Under the pieces are notes generated by a model, which was given only the letters and a program-made list of their open reading frames with translations, searched no databases and was not told where the DNA came from. A stretch of 7,115 bases of DNA. It comes from Oscillospiraceae bacterium (GTDB lineage Bacteria; Bacillota; Clostridia; Oscillospirales; Oscillospiraceae). The stretch covers positions 1 through 7,115 of the forward strand of contig JAITGH010000096.1 of assembly GCA_031280855.1 (NCBI GenBank), given 5' to 3'. Below are positions 1 to 5,526 of this stretch, in pieces. The position numbers and the translations under genes are program-made. Numbering within the stretch: position 1 is the first letter of the stretch; every line of letters starts with the position of its first letter.

Positions 1-1
1 C

Positions 2-322
2 TGGTTCATGCCGGGCTTCTATGGGAGAGGGCGGTATTACCGCCATCGCTCGCACTACTATCCGCCGCGCCCACCGATGGGCGGAGGTTACCATCACTCG
101 CCGCGAGGCGGGAGCAGACCGCCGAGCCGCAATGCGGGCTCATGGTTCGGCGGCGGCGGGCATAGCTCCGGCGGAGGTGGGGGACGTTCCGGCGGCTCGA
201 GCTTCACCGGTGGAGGACGCAGCTCCGGCGGCGGATTCTCCGGCGGAGGGGGACGCAGTTCCGGCGGCGGATTCTCCGGTGGTGGAGGACGCAGTTCCGG
301 CGGCGGCGGAGGTCGCAGATAA
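2..322 (+). CDS. C-terminal fragment of a probable TPM-domain protein with Gly/Arg-rich tail (partial)
   Basis: The reading frame is open from the left edge and stops with TAA at 320-322, so only the last ~106 residues are visible. They begin with an aromatic, Arg/His/Tyr/Pro-rich stretch (GRGRYYRHRSHYYPPRPP). After that the chain is almost entirely Gly, Ser and Arg, ending GGGGGRR. No catalytic domain is in view. Clostridial TPM-domain proteins (PF04536) commonly end this way: TPM domain, one membrane helix, basic Pro/Tyr linker, Gly-rich tail. The next gene, 19 nt downstream, is itself TPM-like, which supports that reading. The family name is therefore an inference from tail style and context. 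Any other Gly-rich-tailed membrane or surface protein is possible. The tail contains a three-copy 36-bp repeat. The ATG at 8-10 is most likely internal, because the frame is open upstream of it. Confidence 0.72.
   Translation, partial: WFMPGFYGRGRYYRHRSHYYPPRPPMGGGYHHSPRGGSRPPSRNAGSWFGGGGHSSGGGGGRSGGSSFTGGGRSSGGGFSGGGGRSSGGGFSGGGGRSSGGGGGRR
212..319 (+). repeat. Three tandem 36-bp units encoding GGRSSGGGFSGG
   Basis: Three consecutive 36-bp units encode GGRSSGGGFSGG, GGRSSGGGFSGG and GGRSSGGGGGRR, so the last copy diverges at its end. The DNA copies are near-identical, differing at scattered bases such as GCAGC/GCAGT and GGCGGA/GGTGGT. In-frame unit length means copy-number changes would lengthen or shorten the tail without breaking the frame. 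Confidence 0.85.
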
Positions 323-330
323 TACGATTC

Positions 331-335
331 GAGGT
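331..335 (+). promoter_or_regulatory. Ribosome binding site deciding the GTG start at 342
   Basis: GAGGT lies 6 nt before GTG at 342. The open frame extends back to an ATG at 21, but that stretch overlaps the Gly-rich tail of the upstream gene. The site, the spacing and the signal sequence that begins right at the GTG all favour 342 as the real start. Confidence 0.7.
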
Positions 336-341
336 ATCACT

Positions 342-1082
342 GTGAAACAAGTTTCCGGTATCCTACTCGCCGTGCTGATCGCGAACTCGCTTGCTATAAG
401 CGCGTTCGCGCTTAGCTATACTCCCGTTGAGGATAACGCGGAGATCCTGAGCGAGGACACGCTCGATTACATCGGCAAGGCGAACGAATCGCTGCAACGC
501 TCGCTTGCCGCCGCGATCTTCGTCGTCACGGTTGCGGAGTCCGCCGTCGAAGCGTTCGCGCTGGAGCGGCTTCACGAGCTGAAATCCGACGCCGGGCTTA
601 ACGGCACCGATAACTGCATGTTACTGCTTATCGGCACGGACGGCGCGATTCTCGCCGCCGACCGGTATGTCGCGGTCGACTACGCCGGGGTCGTGGAGGA
701 GTACTTCCAACCCTATTACGAGGACGGGAAACTCGACTATGCCGTACAGTCGACCGTCGGCAGAATCGCGCAGCTTTACGGTGCGCGTAAGCCGCGTGTT
801 ACGGCCGTGAAGTTTGAACTGGAGGTCGAAACGGCAACGAAGATTCAGCTAATCGGGTTCGCGGTATTGCTATTCTGCGTGTACATCGCGGTACGGAGGC
901 GGCGCGTGTTCATGCTGAGCCCGAATTTCCACCCACGCGGCAAGTCGAAACCGTCAATCCTCCCGTTCTTTCCCATCGCGTTCCGATTCTCGCGCTACTA
1001 CGTTCCTAAGCACATGCGCAAGAATCTTCAGGAACAGTTTAACGAGGACTCGACTAAGATAAAGATAAGACGTAAGCCGTAA
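342..1082 (+). CDS. TPM-domain-like membrane protein (divergent)
   Basis: The predicted protein has 246 aa. Residues 1-23 (MKQVSGILLAVLIANSLAIS, then AFA) look like a signal peptide with a possible cut after AFA. Residues ~26-150 resemble a TPM domain (PF04536). YTPVEDNAEILSEDTLDYIG matches its usual opening, followed by an AIFVVTV strand, an NCMLLLIGTDG strand and the late EEYFQPYYEDGKLDYAV helix. A membrane helix at ~168-184 (IQLIGFAVLLFCVYIAV) is followed by RRRR and a basic C-terminal tail of ~60 residues. TPM proteins are extracytoplasmic and have been linked to phosphatase activity or membrane-complex assembly; which applies here is unknown. The Gly-x-Gly turn common after the third strand is not obvious (AADRYVAV instead), and there is no Gly-rich tail. 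It sits 19 nt after the upstream gene, so it is probably co-transcribed with it. Confidence 0.78.
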   Translation: MKQVSGILLAVLIANSLAISAFALSYTPVEDNAEILSEDTLDYIGKANESLQRSLAAAIFVVTVAESAVEAFALERLHELKSDAGLNGTDNCMLLLIGTDGAILAADRYVAVDYAGVVEEYFQPYYEDGKLDYAVQSTVGRIAQLYGARKPRVTAVKFELEVETATKIQLIGFAVLLFCVYIAVRRRRVFMLSPNFHPRGKSKPSILPFFPIAFRFSRYYVPKHMRKNLQEQFNEDSTKIKIRRKP

Positions 1083-1091
1083 AGACTTTCT

Positions 1092-1119
1092 GCGAGAGCC
1101 GTGCGCCGCGAGGCTCCGC
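1092..1119 (+). other. GC-rich hairpin in the gap between the TPM-like gene and the activase gene
   Basis: GCG-A-GAGCC pairs with GGCTCCGC, giving eight pairs with one bulged A around an 11-nt loop. No T-run follows (the next bases are TTGGGGGTCTGG), so it is not a standard intrinsic terminator. It could weaken read-through or stabilise the 3' end of the upstream message. Confidence 0.3.
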
Positions 1120-1131
1120 TTGGGGGTCTGG

Positions 1132-1160
1132 TTGAGTTGTGCATATAGAAGGTATATAAA
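1132..1160 (+). promoter_or_regulatory. Possible promoter for the activase operon (TTGAGT-N17-TATAAA)
   Basis: TTGAGT at 1132-1137 and TATAAA at 1155-1160 are 17 bp apart, a good match to a sigma-A promoter. The problem is position. Transcription would start near 1167, only a few bases before the ATG at 1170, giving a nearly leaderless message that excludes the AAGG ribosome site. The real promoter may lie elsewhere, or the gene may be read from upstream. The call is weak because the region is locally TA-rich owing to a short tandem repeat. Confidence 0.3.
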
Positions 1161-1168
1161 GGTATATA
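1149..1168 (+). repeat. Two perfect copies of AAGGTATATA carrying the ribosome site
   Basis: AAGGTATATA occurs twice back to back, directly before the ATG at 1170. The second AAGG (1159-1162) is 7 nt from the start and is the likely ribosome site. The first AAGG (1149-1152) is 10 nt further out, too far for normal initiation. The repeat also creates the TATATA/TATAAA elements that imitate a -10 box. Confidence 0.8.
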
Positions 1169-1169
1169 A

Positions 1170-4112
1170 ATGTTGCAAATCGGCATTGATATCGGTTCAA
1201 CAACCGTTAAAGTGACCGTACTACGCGGCGGCGAATTGCTGTACCGCTCGTACGAGCGTCATTACTCGAACACGCGAGAGAAAGCGCTGGAGCAACTGCG
1301 CGCCGCGTCGAGCATATTAGCGGGTCGCGAGGTGCGCGTCGCGCTGACCGGCTCCGCAGGATTAGGCGTAGCGAAGGCGAGCGGACTACCGTTCGCGCAG
1401 GAGGTCTACGCGACGGCGGCGGCGGTGGAACGCTTCATACCGGACGCGGACGCGGTCGTCGAACTCGGCGGTGAGGACGCGAAGATAATCTTCTTCGGCG
1501 GAGCGCTTGAAGAGCGCATGAACGGCAGCTGCGCCGGAGGCACGGGCGCGTTCATCGATCAGATGGCGACGTTGCTGAACGTCTCCGTACCCGAGCTTGA
1601 CGCGCTTAGTGCGCGGTATGAGAAGATCTACCCGATCGCGTCGCGCTGCGGAGTCTTCGCGAAGAGCGATATCCAGCCGATCCTCAACCAGGGCGGCCGT
1701 AAGGAGGACGTCGCCGCGTCGATCTATCAGGCGATCGTCGATCAGACGGTAGGCGGACTTGCGCAAGGGCGGGAGCTTGCCGGGAAGATCATCTTCCTTG
1801 GCGGGCCGCTGACGTTCCTGACCGGACTGCGGGAGCGATTCGTCGATACGCTCGCGCTTAGCTCTGACGACGCGATATTCCCGGAGAACGCGGACGTGTT
1901 CGCCGCGATCGGAGCGGCGATACTCGCGCCCGAGCTGTCCGAGCCGTTTCGGTTCGAGGAAGTGTGCGAGCTTCTGGAACGGTTTCAAGGCGGGGACGCT
2001 GTGCCGGACTCTATGCCGCCGCTGTTCAGCTCTCACGAGGAGTACGACGCGTTTGCCGCAAGGCACGCGCTCGCCGTTCCGGACTTTCGCGAGATAACCG
2101 AGTACGTCGGCGACGCGTATCTCGGGATCGACGCGGGCAGTACGACGACGAAGGCCGCGCTGGTCGCGCCGGACGGTGCATTGCTGTGGAGCTTCTACTC
2201 CTCCAATCACGGTAACCCCGTCGCCATCGTCATGGAGATCCTCGAGGAAGTCTACGCGCAGTGCGGCGATCGCGTCGCGATCCTTGGAAGCGCGGTAACC
2301 GGGTACGGCGAGGAACTCATCAAGCACGCGTTCAAGCTGGACGCGGGATTGGTGGAGACCTCCGCGCACTTGATGGCGGCTCGAAGGTTTGATCCGGACG
2401 TCGATTTCCTCATCGACATCGGCGGTCAGGACATGAAATGCTTCAAGATCCGCAACGGCGCGGTTGACAGTATCTTGCTTAACGAGGCGTGCTCCAGCGG
2501 TTGCGGGAGTTTCATCGAGTCGTTTGCGAGTGCGCTCGGGCACCCGATCGCGGAGTTCTCGAAGCTTGGGCTGTTCGACCCGGAACCGGCGAACCTCGGC
2601 TCGCGCTGTACCGTGTTCATGAACTCGAGCGTCAAGCAAGCTCAAAAGGACGGTGCGAGCGTCGCGTCGATCTCCGCCGGGCTTAGCTACTCCATCGTGA
2701 AGAACGCGGTGTACAAAGTGATCAGAGCCGCGAACGCGGACGATCTCGGGCGGCACATCGTCGTACAGGGCGGAACGTTTTTGAACGACGCGGTACTGCG
2801 CGGATTCGAGCTTGAGCTTGGGCTCGAGGTCACTCGCCCGGTGATAGCGGGTTTGATGGGCGCGTACGGAGCCGCGCTGTTCGCGTACGCTCACAGCGTC
2901 GGCGCGTCCGCGATAATTACAAGCGACGAGCTGTCGCGGTTCACGCATGTCGCGAAGCCGAGCGTATGCTCGGGCTGTACGAATCGGTGTGCGCTGACGG
3001 TGAACACGTTCGGCGACGGGCGTCGGTTCATCTCCGGGAATCGGTGCAGTAAGCCTTTGGGCGGAGAGAAGTCGACGCTTCCGAACGTTGTAGCGTGGAA
3101 GCTGAAACGAATGTTGGACTGCTGCGGTAAGGGCGATGGCGATGGCTCTCGCGGGCGAATCGGGCTGCCGTTCGGCTTGAATATGCTTGAAAACCTACCG
3201 TTTTGGTATGAGTTCTTCACGCGATTGAACTTTGAGGTCGTGCTGTCGCCCGTGTCGAGCCGCGAGCTATACCGCAAGGGTCAGAAGACAATCCCGAGCG
3301 ATACGGTATGTTATCCCGCGAAACTGCTGCACGGGCACATTGAGGCTCTCGCGGAGCTTGGCGTCGACGCGATCTTCTACCCGTGCATGAGCTACAACTT
3401 CGATGAGCTTCGCGGCGATAACCACTACAACTGCCCGGTCGTCGCGTATTACCCGGAGCTGCTTAAGGCGAACATGCCGACGTTGAAGCGCGTGCGGTTC
3501 CTCGATCCGTACGTCGGACTGCACCGCCCGAAGGAGCTTGCCGTTAAGCTTGGCGAGTACCTGCAATCGAGCTTGAGCGTCCCGATTCGCGAGACGAGAT
3601 CCGCGCTTACCGCCGCGTACGCCGCGTATGAGCGTTACCGAGCGGATACGTTTGAGCACGGGCGCGTTGCGATCGAGATTGCGCGTTCTGCGGGTGTGCC
3701 GATCCTCGTACTCGCGGGTCGCCCGTACCACATCGATCCGGAGATCAACCACGGGATTGACGAGCTGATCACGTCGCTGGGATTCGCGGTAGTGACGGAG
3801 GATTGCGTCGCGCCGCTCGCCAACGGTAAGGAGAAGCGCGGCGTGCTGAACCAGTGGACGTTCCAAGCGCGAATGTACGACGCGGCGCGGTACGTGTGCA
3901 CTCAGCCGGATATGCAGATCGTGCAGCTGGTAAGCTTCGGGTGCGGTACGGACGCGATAACCTCCGATGAGCTTCGCACGATATGTGAATCGCACGGTAA
4001 GCTGTTCACGAGTATCAAGATTGACGAGATAACGAACCTCGGCGCGGTCAAGATTCGGTTGCGCTCATTGCAAGCCGCGATGGAAAGCTTAGGAGGTGCG
4101 CATAATGGCTAA
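1170..4112 (+). CDS. Tandem-domain acyl-CoA dehydratase activase with DUF2229/HgdB-like C-terminal region
   Basis: This 980-aa protein should be a cytoplasmic ATP-dependent electron-donor (archerase) component. Two BcrAD/BadFG ASKHA domains (PF01869) are visible. The first (~3-253) has phosphate loops DIGSTTVK and ELGGEDAK and the adenosine motif LGGPLTFLTGL. The second (~317-572) has DAGSTTTK, DIGGQDMK and VQGGTFLNDAVL. Each keeps both cluster Cys: C121 (GSCAGGTGAF) with C160 (SRCGVF), and C441 (EACSSGCGSF) with C480 (SRCTVF). Then come a C-x2-C-x3-C-x18-C knuckle (C600, C603, C607, C626) and a DUF2229 region from ~662 (GLPFGLNMLENLPFW) with C714, C739 and C755. The end (VSFGCGTDAITSDEL, C925) looks HgdB-like. 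Relatives are often ~1400 aa; the missing part is the next gene, which overlaps by 8 nt. The substrate is unknown. YjiL/HgdC-type single-domain activases are much shorter, near 260 aa. Confidence 0.94.
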   Translation: MLQIGIDIGSTTVKVTVLRGGELLYRSYERHYSNTREKALEQLRAASSILAGREVRVALTGSAGLGVAKASGLPFAQEVYATAAAVERFIPDADAVVELGGEDAKIIFFGGALEERMNGSCAGGTGAFIDQMATLLNVSVPELDALSARYEKIYPIASRCGVFAKSDIQPILNQGGRKEDVAASIYQAIVDQTVGGLAQGRELAGKIIFLGGPLTFLTGLRERFVDTLALSSDDAIFPENADVFAAIGAAILAPELSEPFRFEEVCELLERFQGGDAVPDSMPPLFSSHEEYDAFAARHALAVPDFREITEYVGDAYLGIDAGSTTTKAALVAPDGALLWSFYSSNHGNPVAIVMEILEEVYAQCGDRVAILGSAVTGYGEELIKHAFKLDAGLVETSAHLMAARRFDPDVDFLIDIGGQDMKCFKIRNGAVDSILLNEACSSGCGSFIESFASALGHPIAEFSKLGLFDPEPANLGSRCTVFMNSSVKQAQKDGASVASISAGLSYSIVKNAVYKVIRAANADDLGRHIVVQGGTFLNDAVLRGFELELGLEVTRPVIAGLMGAYGAALFAYAHSVGASAIITSDELSRFTHVAKPSVCSGCTNRCALTVNTFGDGRRFISGNRCSKPLGGEKSTLPNVVAWKLKRMLDCCGKGDGDGSRGRIGLPFGLNMLENLPFWYEFFTRLNFEVVLSPVSSRELYRKGQKTIPSDTVCYPAKLLHGHIEALAELGVDAIFYPCMSYNFDELRGDNHYNCPVVAYYPELLKANMPTLKRVRFLDPYVGLHRPKELAVKLGEYLQSSLSVPIRETRSALTAAYAAYERYRADTFEHGRVAIEIARSAGVPILVLAGRPYHIDPEINHGIDELITSLGFAVVTEDCVAPLANGKEKRGVLNQWTFQARMYDAARYVCTQPDMQIVQLVSFGCGTDAITSDELRTICESHGKLFTSIKIDEITNLGAVKIRLRSLQAAMESLGGAHNG
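4091..4097 (+). promoter_or_regulatory. Strong ribosome site inside the end of the activase gene
   Basis: AGGAGGT encodes part of the final residues of the upstream protein and sits 7 nt before ATG at 4105. It decides that start over the in-frame GTG at 4096, which overlaps the site itself. It also shows that the downstream gene is translated on its own rather than being the debris of a frameshift. Confidence 0.9.
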
Positions 4113-5364
4113 ACTCGTCTACGACAAATCGGGGCGTTTACTGTTCACGCGAGAGATGAAGCGAGAGTGCACTCTGCTGATTCCGAACATGCTGCCGTTA
4201 CACGGCGAGCTTATCGCGAACTGCCTGCGGCTTCACGGGTACAAGTGCGAGATTCTGACGACGGCGCATCGCGGGATTCAGGACGCGGGGCTGCGCTATG
4301 TTCACAATGACGCGTGCTATCCCGCGTTACTGGTGATCGGGCAGTTCATCGACGCGCTTAACAGCGGGAAGTACGAGCGGTCGAAGACTGCGCTGCTGAT
4401 CACTCAAACGGGCGGAGGGTGCCGCGCCTCCAACTATATCCATCTGTTGCGCAACGCGCTTAAGAAGGCGGGTTACGCTGACATTCCGGTTGTATCGCTG
4501 AATCTGTCGGGGTTGGAGCGCAATCCGGGGTTCAAGCTTTCGCTGACGCTGTTGCAGAAGCTGATCTACTCGATCATCTACGGCGACGTCTTGTTGCTGC
4601 TGTCGAATCAGTGCCGCCCGTACGAGGTCGACGGCGGTTCGACGGACGCGTTGCTTGACGAGTGGATCAACGTCAAGCTTGCCGCCGAGATGAGGCGATC
4701 GCTTAGCCTCAAGCGAATGCGGCGCAACTTCGCGCTGATCGTCGCCGATTTCTCGAGTGTAAAGCGCTCCGGCTTGCCGAAGACTCGAGTCGGAGTCGTC
4801 GGGGAGATCTACGTGAAGTACAGTCCGCTGGGTAACAGTAACCTTGAGGCGTTCCTAATGCAAGAGGGCGCGGAGCCCGTCGTGCCCGGGCTTAGCGACT
4901 TCCTGATCTTCAAGATTGATAACCGGGACGCGGACGTAACGCTGTACGGGGGGTCGAGCCTTAAACAGCGGCTGGCGCGTATGCTTAAGAACTATTTCAT
5001 CAAATGCCAGGACGCGATGATAGAGGCGGTGGAGCGCAGCGAGTTCCGCGCTCCGGCTCGGTTTGAGGAGATCAAGAAGCTTGCGGGCAGATACCTGAGT
5101 GCGGGTAACAAGATGGGCGAGGGCTGGCTGCTGACGGGCGAGATGCTCGAGCTTATCCGCGACGGGACTCCGAACATCGTGTGTACGCAGCCGTTCGGCT
5201 GTCTGCCGAATCACATCGTCGGTAAGGGCATGATCCGCGCAATCAAGACCGATCACCCGGAGGCGAACATCGTCGCGATCGACTACGATCCCGGCGCTAC
5301 CAGAATCAACCAAGAGAATCGCATAAAGCTAATGCTGGCGAACAGTCGAAGAGCGACCGTGTAA
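4105..5364 (+). CDS. HgdB-like 2-hydroxyacyl-CoA dehydratase D-component family protein, split partner of the activase
   Basis: The predicted protein has 419 aa, with a perfect AGGAGGT 7 nt before ATG. It matches the C-terminal part of the large fused activase proteins of anaerobes and resembles the 2-hydroxyglutaryl-CoA dehydratase D-component (HgdB, PF06050) and its relatives. Landmarks in order are FTREMKRECTLLIPNMLPLH near the start, YVHNDACYP (C71), LLITQTGGGCRASNYI (C106), KTRVGVVGEIYVKYSPLGN (~226-244) and VCTQPFGCLPNHI (C360, C366). It ends with AIDYDPGATRINQENRIKLM. C71, C106 and C366 are the best Fe-S ligand candidates. No signal peptide or membrane segment is seen, so it should be cytoplasmic. 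The ATG overlaps the upstream stop by 8 nt, so the two are co-transcribed and probably translationally coupled to give equal amounts. Canonical dehydratase, double-cubane-cluster protein or an unknown reductase are all open; no substrate gene lies nearby. Confidence 0.92.
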   Translation: MAKLVYDKSGRLLFTREMKRECTLLIPNMLPLHGELIANCLRLHGYKCEILTTAHRGIQDAGLRYVHNDACYPALLVIGQFIDALNSGKYERSKTALLITQTGGGCRASNYIHLLRNALKKAGYADIPVVSLNLSGLERNPGFKLSLTLLQKLIYSIIYGDVLLLLSNQCRPYEVDGGSTDALLDEWINVKLAAEMRRSLSLKRMRRNFALIVADFSSVKRSGLPKTRVGVVGEIYVKYSPLGNSNLEAFLMQEGAEPVVPGLSDFLIFKIDNRDADVTLYGGSSLKQRLARMLKNYFIKCQDAMIEAVERSEFRAPARFEEIKKLAGRYLSAGNKMGEGWLLTGEMLELIRDGTPNIVCTQPFGCLPNHIVGKGMIRAIKTDHPEANIVAIDYDPGATRINQENRIKLMLANSRRATV

Positions 5365-5395
5365 AGAGCTTGAACTTGCCATTCGGGGGGACATC

Positions 5396-5426
5396 GCTTG
5401 AAAGTTACCCAAATTTGGGGTCAAGC
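5396..5426. promoter_or_regulatory. Nested palindromes upstream of the lipoprotein promoter
   Basis: CCCAAATTTGGG (5408-5419) is a perfect 12-bp palindrome. It is flanked by GCTTGA (5396-5401) and its exact complement TCAAGC (5421-5426), whose centre is displaced by about 2.5 bp. There is no T-run, so a terminator for the upstream gene is unlikely. A protein binding site upstream of the -35 is plausible. GCTTGA also occurs at 5368 and, inside the promoter, at 5450. Confidence 0.45.
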
Positions 5427-5430
5427 AGTC

Positions 5431-5449
5431 ATAAAAACTTTACAAAAAC
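5431..5449 (+). promoter_or_regulatory. A-rich UP-like element
   Basis: The bases just before the -35 box are almost all A and T (ATAAAAACTTTACAAAAAC), in contrast to the surrounding GC-rich DNA. Such tracts bind the alpha subunit C-terminal domain of RNA polymerase and strengthen promoters, which fits the perfect core elements beside it. Confidence 0.5.
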
Positions 5450-5461
5450 GCTTGACAAGCG
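5449..5461. promoter_or_regulatory. 13-bp palindrome embedding the -35 box
   Basis: CGCTTG-A-CAAGCG is a perfect inverted repeat with a single central base. The -35 hexamer TTGACA (5452-5457) lies wholly within it. A repressor bound here would cover the -35, so it is a candidate operator. Confidence 0.45.
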
Positions 5462-5480
5462 GGTGTTACTAGTGTATAAT
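5452..5480 (+). promoter_or_regulatory. Perfect-consensus sigma-A/sigma-70 promoter (TTGACA-N17-TATAAT)
   Basis: TTGACA at 5452-5457 and TATAAT at 5475-5480 are separated by exactly 17 bp, matching consensus at all twelve positions. Transcription should begin near 5486-5488, leaving a leader of about 40 nt before the ATG at 5527. An A-rich tract precedes the -35. Consensus promoters of this strength are often held down by a repressor, and inverted repeats cover both boxes. Confidence 0.9.
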
Positions 5481-5509
5481 AGCCCTCGTCCCTCGGGTGA
5501 GGGCTATTA
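5477..5509. promoter_or_regulatory. 11-bp inverted repeat overlapping the -10 and start site (candidate operator)
   Basis: TAATAGCCCTC (5477-5487) and GAGGGCTATTA (5499-5509) are perfect complements with an 11-bp gap, so the arm centres are 22 bp apart, about two helical turns. The left arm covers four bases of the -10 box and reaches the expected start site. Most of it would not be transcribed, so a DNA operator for a dimeric repressor is more likely than an RNA hairpin. Confidence 0.6.
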
Positions 5510-5514
5510 CAATC

Positions 5515-5521
5515 AGGAGGG
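5515..5521 (+). promoter_or_regulatory. Ribosome site of the lipoprotein gene
   Basis: AGGAGGG lies 5 nt before the ATG at 5527. It fixes the start, which is directly followed by a lipoprotein signal sequence (MKKQLLAITL). Confidence 0.9.
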
Positions 5522-5526
5522 TTTCA

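Noticed and set aside
21..341. N-terminal extension of the 342-1082 gene back to an ATG at 21
   Set aside because: It overlaps the Gly-rich tail of the upstream gene. Its Ala/Asp/Pro-rich repeats are the same 36-bp units read in another frame. The ribosome site and signal peptide at 342 explain the start better.
1386..2948. Long open frame on the - strand (520 aa)
   Set aside because: It lies opposite the activase gene, whose motifs are clear. The translation is Arg/Val/Asp-rich without domain features, as expected from GC-rich codons on the other strand.
3267..3995. Open frame on the - strand (242 aa)
   Set aside because: Arg-rich shadow of the DUF2229 region with no recognisable motif or ribosome site.
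4096..4104. GTG at 4096 as start of the HgdB-like gene
   Set aside because: It overlaps the AGGAGGT site itself, leaving no room for initiation. ATG at 4105 has ideal spacing.
4091..4112. Programmed frameshift joining the two reductase genes
   Set aside because: There is no slippery heptamer or following pseudoknot that I can see, and an independent strong ribosome site and ATG are present.
4855..5313. Open frame on the - strand (152 aa)
   Set aside because: Lies fully opposite the HgdB-like gene, whose motifs continue through it. No promoter or ribosome site was seen.
5365..5450. Intrinsic terminator after the HgdB-like gene
   Set aside because: Palindromes exist but none is followed by a T-run on the + strand.
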